Under the pieces are notes generated by a model. The model had not been told where the DNA came from. It was given only the letters and a program-made list of their open reading frames with translations, and made no database searches. From Polyangium jinanense (GTDB lineage Bacteria > Myxococcota > Polyangia > Polyangiales > Polyangiaceae): a stretch of DNA of 38,961 nt. The stretch is taken from positions 152,707 through 191,667 of the forward strand of contig NZ_JAGTJJ010000016.1 in the NCBI RefSeq assembly GCF_028435365.1, read 5' to 3'. The position numbers and the translations under genes are program-made. This document shows, piece by piece, positions 34,432 to 38,961 of this stretch; within the stretch, counting starts at the first letter, position 1; each line of letters begins with the position of its first letter.

Positions 34432-36153
34432 ATGCCCGCGAAAGACCTCCACCTCCTCCTCAGCCACGACGACGACGGCAGCGCCTTCCTCGAAGGCGGC
34501 TTGCCCGCGGACGCGGCCGCGGAGCACGAAGAGCGCCCCGAGGCGCGCCCGGGCCCGACGCACCTCTGGGACGAAGGAGACGATCCGGACGACATCGTGG
34601 CCCAGCGCTGGGGTGTGATCGTACCGGAGGGACCAACGGGCGATCGCCTGCTGGAGCTCGCGCGTCCCCTGCTCGAAGCGCGCCGCGCGGCCCAGGGGGG
34701 CCACGAAATCAAGGTGTTCCGCGCGCCTTCGCGCCTCGACATGGCGGGCGCCGCGCGCTGGCGCAAGGACGTCTTCGATCGGGGCGCCGACCTCGCCGTC
34801 GATCTGCCGCGTTATCAGCTCATCCTCGGCGATCTCGATCAGGTCCCCTTCGCGATCCAGCAGGTCCAGCAATCGGACGGCTTCGTCGGCAGAATCGCTT
34901 TTCCGGACGAACGCGGCTACGAGGCCTACATCCACAAGATCCTCGCCGCCGAGCGCGCGGCCGCGCTGCCTTCGCCCCCGCACGCCACGTTTTACACGGT
35001 GCACGACGGCACGGCGGCGACGGCGGCCACGTACCGCGCGCTCGTCCGTCCGGGGCTCGATCTCGTGCGCCGCCGCATCGAGGCCGGGCAATTCCCCGCG
35101 AGCACCCTCGAAGAGCGCGGGCGCATCGACGCGCCTTCCCCCGACGAGCTCTTCGAGGCCGCGTCCCGCCCCGACCCAGGCGTGCTCTTCAGCGTCAGCC
35201 ACGGCGCGGGCGCGCCGCGCGAGGGCTGGAAGAGCTTCGCCGAGCAACGCGCGCGCCAGGGGGCCATGCGATTCGGCCGCGAGGGCACGTTCGCCGCGAG
35301 CGACCTCGGCGAGCGCCCCTTCGCGCCGGGTGGCGTCTGGTTCATGGTCGCCTGTTATGGCGGCGGCACGCCGGATCGCAGCGCCTACCGCCACTGGCTC
35401 GAACGATTGCAGAAGCTCGGCCATTACGGCGGCGAGGCCGAGGAGGTCCTCAAGGCGCTGCCTCGCAATGCGCCTCCCTTCATCGCGTCGCTCCCCCGCA
35501 CGGCGCTTGCGAACCCGAACGGCCCCCTCGCCTTCCTCGGGCACGTCGATCTCGCCTGGACCTACAGCTTCGAGGAGCGCGACGCGGGCACGCCGATCGC
35601 CCGCCCGGCCCGCTTCATGTCGGTCGTGCGTTCGCTCGTGCGTGGCGATCGTGTCGGCCTCGCGTTCCGCGAGCTCGTGCGATTCTTCGAGCAGGCGAAC
35701 ACGGAGCTCACGAGCCTCTACGATCACGAGGCGAGCGGAGGCCGACGCGACGAAGTGCGGCTCGGGCATCTCTGGATGCTCCGGCAAGACCTGTCGGGGT
35801 ACATCCTCCTCGGCGATCCCGCGGTGCGCCTGCGTGTTCCGAAGGCACAAAAGACCACGCCCGCCGAGCCACCCGCCCCGACAGCGGCAAATATTCTCGG
35901 GTTTGGCCAGGCACAAGCGCCCGCCCCCGCGCCTGCACCCGCCCCCGCACAGACGCCCGCGCCGATTGCGCAGGTCGAGCCCGTGGCGCTCCCCATGGAG
36001 CTCGAGCGCCTCGAAGAGGCCTTCGGCCACATGCTCGTGGGCGAGCGCGGGCACAAGGAGATCGCCAAGGAATACGGCATCGAGCTCGGGGAGCTGCGAA
36101 AGCTCTTCGACCGGTACAAGAAGGGCGGGCGCGGATCACTCGGGCATACGTGA
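34432..36153 (+). CDS. Caspase-fold (C25/CHAT-like) cysteine protease with C-terminal helical domain
   Basis: 573 residues, 26 bp after the giant CHAT gene. An N-terminal domain includes YQLILGDLDQVPFAIQQVQQ then GFVGRIAFPDERGYEAYIHK, which resembles the propeptide/first subdomain of gingipain-type C25 proteins. The catalytic His is in VLFSVSHGAG (His257) and the catalytic Cys in WFMVACYGGGTP (Cys308), 51 residues apart as in caspase folds. A Pro/Ala linker (PAPAPAPAPAQTPAP) follows, then a compact C-terminal helical domain of about 50 residues (ELERLEEAFGHMLVGERGHK then EIAKEYGIELGELRKLF) resembling a helix-turn-helix or adaptor. There is no signal peptide, so it acts inside the cell unless delivered by another route. 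It may be a substrate or partner of the upstream CHAT protein. Confidence 0.8.
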   Translation: MPAKDLHLLLSHDDDGSAFLEGGLPADAAAEHEERPEARPGPTHLWDEGDDPDDIVAQRWGVIVPEGPTGDRLLELARPLLEARRAAQGGHEIKVFRAPSRLDMAGAARWRKDVFDRGADLAVDLPRYQLILGDLDQVPFAIQQVQQSDGFVGRIAFPDERGYEAYIHKILAAERAAALPSPPHATFYTVHDGTAATAATYRALVRPGLDLVRRRIEAGQFPASTLEERGRIDAPSPDELFEAASRPDPGVLFSVSHGAGAPREGWKSFAEQRARQGAMRFGREGTFAASDLGERPFAPGGVWFMVACYGGGTPDRSAYRHWLERLQKLGHYGGEAEEVLKALPRNAPPFIASLPRTALANPNGPLAFLGHVDLAWTYSFEERDAGTPIARPARFMSVVRSLVRGDRVGLAFRELVRFFEQANTELTSLYDHEASGGRRDEVRLGHLWMLRQDLSGYILLGDPAVRLRVPKAQKTTPAEPPAPTAANILGFGQAQAPAPAPAPAPAQTPAPIAQVEPVALPMELERLEEAFGHMLVGERGHKEIAKEYGIELGELRKLFDRYKKGGRGSLGHT

Positions 36154-36154
36154 A

Positions 36155-37837
36155 ATGCGTTCGCTCCTGCGGATCCTCCCGCTCTCACTCGCCGCGCTCC
36201 TCGCGCTCGCCGCCCCCGCGCGCGCGGACGACATCGCTTTGCCCCGGTTCCAGCCCGCGTTCGCCGGTGATCGTATGCTCGGCGTGCAGTCCCCCTATGC
36301 CGCCGGCGATTTCACCTTCCACGGCATGCTGCTCGTGGACTACGCCAGGAACCCCTACGTCCTCAAGACGGCGGACGGCGCCACGGCGTCGGAGGTCGTG
36401 GGCCGGCAGCTCTTCCTCCACGCGAATGCCACCTATTCGATGTGGAACCGCCTCGCGGTGAACCTCGACGTGCCCGTCGCGCTCCTGCAGACGGGCGACG
36501 CCGACACGTCCCCGACCACCGCCGATTTCGGCGACATCCGCCTCGGCGCCCGCGTCCGCCTTTACGGCGGGTACGAGGCTCCGCTCCAGGTAGGGATCGG
36601 CGGCTTTTTCTGGATCCCCACCGGCACGGGCGCTTATGTCACCGATAGCTACGTGCGTGGCCTGCCGCAGCTCCTCCTCGGCGGACAGCTCAGGGACCGC
36701 TGGGTCTGGTCCTTCGCCGTGGGCCCCGAGATCCGTGACAAACGCACGACGGACGACGGCGTCGTGATGGGCACGGCAATCACCGGCGGCGCCGGCATCG
36801 CGATCCTCCTCGGGGAGGACCGCGCCCTGCAAATCGGCCCGGAGCTCGACATCTCGCAGGTGCTCCTCGACGCGAGCAGTCAGAATCGGAACATCGAGCT
36901 CTCGCTCCAGGGCCGATACAGGTTCCTCGACGACTTCGAGGCGGGCATGGGCATCGGCGCCGGTCTGAGCGAGGGCGTCGGCACGCCACTGTTTCGCGTG
37001 GTCGCGATGGTCGCCTACTCGCCCTTCCTCTCGGAGCGCCTGCGGGACAGCGACGGAGACGGGGTCTTGAACGATCGAGACGCCTGCCCCGAGGTCCGCG
37101 GCGATCGCAGTGTGTACGCCGTGGAGAATGGGTGCCCGTCCGTGTACCGCAAGCGCGCGAACGACGCCGACGGCGACGACGTCATCGATGATCAGGACGC
37201 CTGTCCGCGTGTCTACGGCATTCCCCAGAGCGACGAGACACGAAATGGCTGCCCGCTCGACGACGCCGAGGAGGCGGCGCTGCTCGAACAATACCGGGAC
37301 AACCGCCCGGATTCGAAAGGGGACACCGACGGCGACGGCCTCGGAGATGCGGTGGACGCCTGCCCCGAGGAGAAGGGTGTGCCGAGTGAGGTGGCCGCGA
37401 AAAACGGCTGTCCCGAGGCCGTGCGCGTCACGGAGGGCGAAATCGTCCTCTTGCGCGAGCTCCTCTTCGACGCGGGCCGGGCCACGTTACGTCCCTCGTC
37501 CCGGCAGATGCTCGAAGAAGTCGCCGAGGTGCTGCTCCAGCACCCCGAGATCACGAAAATCGAGGTGCAGGGCCACACCGACAATCGAGGCACTCTACCT
37601 CGCAACGACGCGCTCGCCCTGCAGCGGGCCCAGGCCGTGCGTGATCTGCTCGTGCGCCGCAGCATCGACCCGAAGCGCATCGTCCTCAAAGCGTTTGGCC
37701 CAAACGCCCCGGTCGCGACGAACACGACGCCGGAGGGGAGGCAACGCAACCGGCGCGCGACGTTCGTCATTCTGGAGAGAAAGCCCGCGCCCGCGCCTCC
37801 TTCTCCTTCCCCTTCAGGCGTCACGCCGACGCCGTAG
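36155..37837 (+). CDS. OmpA-family outer-membrane protein with TSP3 repeats
   Basis: 560 residues; ATG 36155 lies one base after the protease stop. Signal peptide MRSLLRILPLSLAALLALAA then PARA. Residues ~25-300 are a beta-barrel-like domain (MLLVDYARNPYVLK, RLAVNLDVPVALLQ, IGGFFWIPTGTGAYVTDSYV). Next come three calcium-binding thrombospondin type-3 motifs (DSDGDGVLNDRDACP, DADGDDVIDDQDACP, DTDGDGLGDAVDACP). The C-terminal OmpA domain binds peptidoglycan: VLLRELLFDAGRATLRPSSR, IEVQGHTDNRGTLPRNDALA and the late RRATFVILE. A Pro-rich tail ends the protein. Barrel-TSP3-OmpA proteins are common in myxobacteria. Immediate linkage to the protease unit suggests an envelope partner, but it could be an ordinary neighbour. 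Confidence 0.9.
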   Translation: MRSLLRILPLSLAALLALAAPARADDIALPRFQPAFAGDRMLGVQSPYAAGDFTFHGMLLVDYARNPYVLKTADGATASEVVGRQLFLHANATYSMWNRLAVNLDVPVALLQTGDADTSPTTADFGDIRLGARVRLYGGYEAPLQVGIGGFFWIPTGTGAYVTDSYVRGLPQLLLGGQLRDRWVWSFAVGPEIRDKRTTDDGVVMGTAITGGAGIAILLGEDRALQIGPELDISQVLLDASSQNRNIELSLQGRYRFLDDFEAGMGIGAGLSEGVGTPLFRVVAMVAYSPFLSERLRDSDGDGVLNDRDACPEVRGDRSVYAVENGCPSVYRKRANDADGDDVIDDQDACPRVYGIPQSDETRNGCPLDDAEEAALLEQYRDNRPDSKGDTDGDGLGDAVDACPEEKGVPSEVAAKNGCPEAVRVTEGEIVLLRELLFDAGRATLRPSSRQMLEEVAEVLLQHPEITKIEVQGHTDNRGTLPRNDALALQRAQAVRDLLVRRSIDPKRIVLKAFGPNAPVATNTTPEGRQRNRRATFVILERKPAPAPPSPSPSGVTPTP

Positions 37838-37855
37838 GTACGCCCGCCCACGATG

Positions 37856-37910
37856 TCCGGACAAATCCGGACAAATCCGGACAAGTTCGGACAAATCCGC
37901 GAGATGTCCG
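37856..37910. repeat. 10-bp tandem repeat tccggacaaa
   Basis: Four consecutive 10-bp units (tccggacaaa twice, tccggacaag, ttcggacaaa), with tgtccgg just before and after. The period equals about one DNA helical turn and each unit carries the palindromic TCCGGA core. It follows the OmpA gene by 18 bp. Phased dyads suggest protein-binding sites, though no terminator-type hairpin is evident. Confidence 0.7.
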
Positions 37911-37953
37911 GTCCTTGCACGTGAGCCTTTTCACCACCTGAGCTCGACCCAAA

Positions 37954-38121
37954 GGTCGCGCTTACGCGTCTCCAGGTCGCGTGCACGCGTCTCCAGGTCA
38001 CGCGCACGCGTCGCCAAGTCGCGCGGGCACGCCTCCCCCGCGTGCCCACGCGTCTTCGCATCGCGGGCACGCGCCTTCATGACATTCCCGAACAATCTCC
38101 ACGTCATGCACGCGCGTCTCG
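37954..38121. repeat. 21-bp degenerate tandem array, eight units
   Basis: Units start at 37954, 37975, 37996, 38017, 38038, 38059, 38080 and 38101. The first three are well conserved (ggtcgcg...acgcgtctcca) and the later ones degenerate while keeping the 21-bp phase; a ninth, poorer unit may follow. As with the array at 8770-9021, it lies upstream of a helical hypothetical gene. Confidence 0.75.
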
Positions 38122-38352
38122 ACCTCACGCGCGCGCACCTTTGCTCCCCGCCCGCGCGCCATTTTCCTGCGGCCGCACGCCTCGGAGACGCGTCCAAACG
38201 CCTCGCGCCTCGCTCGCGCGCGACGCCTCCGCGCGCCCTCGCCCCGCACCTGGCATATCCCGTGCACTGGTCTCCTGCGCGGCGCACGAGACGGGACCTC
38301 TCCCGTCTACCGCCACACGACAACCCCAACCGCCCCCCATTGGAGGCTGACC

Positions 38353-38850
38353 ATGAACGACCCCAAGAACCCCGACCCCGGCGACAAGCACATCGACGCG
38401 AGCGACCTCGCGCTCATCGACGTCACCCCCGAGCAGATGTTGAAGTTCATCAAGATTCGCGAGGGCGTCGCAAAGGCGATCGCCAACCTGAAGCGCCTCA
38501 CCCCCGAGCAGATCGACCGCGCGGGGCTCAACGCGGGGGACGTGCAGCGCGCCCTCGATATCGCCGACGAGCACCGGCAACTCGACGCCATGGTCCCCGC
38601 AGCGGAGAAGCTCGCCGAGATGCTCATCGAGACCCGCGCCGCGCGGGGTCACGATCTCGCCATGCTCCTCGGTGAAATCGCCTCGCAAGCGCGGCGGCGC
38701 GGCCAGCGCGACCCAAAGGGCCCGGAGATCCTCGGCCCGCTCGAGGACCTCTTCGCCTATCAATATGGCCCCGCCCAGAAGAGCGCCGCCACCCGCGCGA
38801 AATCGAGCAGTCCGGCCGAGCAGAACCCGCCGAGCCAAAGCACCGGCTGA
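38353..38850 (+). CDS. Helical hypothetical protein
   Basis: 165 residues, ATG 38353 with a strong GGAGG six bases away. Not recognised. Acidic, mostly alpha-helical with Leu/Ile at helix-like spacing (VTPEQMLKFIKIREGVAKAI, NLKRLTPEQIDRAGLNAGDV, EKLAEMLIETRAARGHDLAM) and a Ser/Ala/Pro disordered tail. No signal peptide or membrane segment. LTPEQID and VTPEQML suggest two related helical hairpins. It is preceded by a 21-bp tandem array, as is the helical gene at 7982-8689, but no clear sequence similarity links the two proteins. A GC-rich palindromic repeat follows. Confidence 0.8.
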   Translation: MNDPKNPDPGDKHIDASDLALIDVTPEQMLKFIKIREGVAKAIANLKRLTPEQIDRAGLNAGDVQRALDIADEHRQLDAMVPAAEKLAEMLIETRAARGHDLAMLLGEIASQARRRGQRDPKGPEILGPLEDLFAYQYGPAQKSAATRAKSSSPAEQNPPSQSTG

Positions 38851-38864
38851 TCCCAGGGACACGG

Positions 38865-38955
38865 GCGGCGCCTCGCCGGGGCGCCGCCCCGGACCCCGCG
38901 GGGGCTGTTCGCCCCTCGACCCGAACCAGGGCAAGCCCTGGACCATTTGGGGAAG
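38865..38955. repeat. GC-rich palindromic intergenic repeat, possible terminator
   Basis: Three consecutive dyads: cggggcgccgccccg, gcgggggctgttcgcccctcg (imperfect) and the perfect CCAGGGC-aa-GCCCTGG (38926-38941). Such elements with alternating GGGGC...GCCCC and CCCTGGACC are typical dispersed intergenic repeats of large GC-rich genomes and often act as terminators. The GGACC / tttgggg theme is shared with the direct repeats at 2812 and 7071. Confidence 0.5.
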
Positions 38956-38961
38956 AACTGC

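Larger units (their letters stand above)
37838..38352. other. 515-bp intergenic region dominated by tandem repeats
   Basis: Contains a 10-bp tandem repeat (37856-37895) and a 21-bp array (37954-38121). The rest is low-complexity GC-rich sequence. Minus-strand frames are open across it because of the 21-bp periodicity (ARDLETR heptads), but lack credible starts. Confidence 0.7.

Noticed and set aside
34282..36054. 590-codon minus-strand ORF
   Set aside because: Antisense of the caspase-fold gene, which has clear motifs on the plus strand.
37954..38121. CRISPR array
   Set aside because: Units are contiguous without spacers and no cas genes are present; the same applies to 8770-9021.
37931..38329. 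Minus-strand ORF with ARDLETR heptads
   Set aside because: Open only because of the 21-bp array; no ribosome-binding site, overlaps low-complexity sequence.

Overview
This 39 kb, very GC-rich window looks like a myxobacterial chromosome, most likely order Polyangiales (Polyangium/Sorangium type). The evidence is a kelch/Cys-rich surface protein ending in a MYXO-CTERM-like Cys-TM-Arg tail, an RCC1-repeat lipoprotein, many unannotatable helical proteins and very large multidomain signalling proteins. The placement comes from protein features only; there is no rRNA or other marker gene in the window. The first ~65 bases contain G and C homopolymers that look like contig-end noise.

Region by region. 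(1) 1-2850: the 3' part of a kelch surface protein; a small secreted PPC-like protein followed in the same frame, after a TAG, by an outer-membrane beta-barrel tail; and a small frameshifted gene. (2) 3138-6979, minus strand: an ATGA-coupled pair, a PLD-like (HKD) protein and a 750-residue protein of unknown fold. A 31-32 bp imperfect direct repeat lies on each side of the pair, and the 3' stub of a plus-strand gene with its hairpin adjoins it. This is a candidate conflict/defence island. (3) 7416-11400: an ECF-like sigma factor, a helical hypothetical protein with a 12-copy 21-bp tandem array upstream, two overlapping hypothetical genes and an RCC1 lipoprotein with a GCA triplet tract in its leader. 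(4) 11655-26876: one 14-gene surface-glycan operon, nearly every junction overlapping (ATGA or GTGA) or separated by a few bases. It encodes nucleotide-sugar enzymes (GDP-mannose dehydratase, UDP-glucuronate decarboxylase-like, a third SDR), four glycosyltransferases, a flippase, a Wzy-like polymerase, a methyltransferase, a DUF268 protein, an acyltransferase, an esterase and a catalytically degraded asparagine-synthetase-like protein. A palindrome 37 bp after the last stop is a plausible terminator. (5) 27256-28921: a fatty-acid desaturase-like gene and a LysE/ArgO exporter. (6) 28998-37837: a tightly packed four-gene unit of a DUF4280 PAAR-like protein, a 1673-residue CHAT protease-STAND NTPase-TM-WD40 protein, a second caspase-fold (C25/CHAT-like) protein with a C-terminal helical domain, and an OmpA/TSP3 outer-membrane protein. 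(7) 37838-38961: a 10-bp and a 21-bp tandem array, another helical hypothetical gene and a palindromic GC-rich repeat.

How it fits together. The glycan operon has the parts for a Wzx/Wzy-type pathway: sugar activation, assembly on lipid, flipping, polymerisation, and acetyl decoration with possible trimming. The most novel-looking unit is region 6, where a spike-tip-like PAAR protein is translationally coupled to a WD40-sensing, NTPase-controlled protease and followed by a second protease-like protein and an envelope protein. This suggests an NTP-dependent proteolytic switch or effector module tied to a contractile secretion or injection device. The PLD/750-aa pair is the second candidate system. 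All family calls come from motif reading; no database search was possible.
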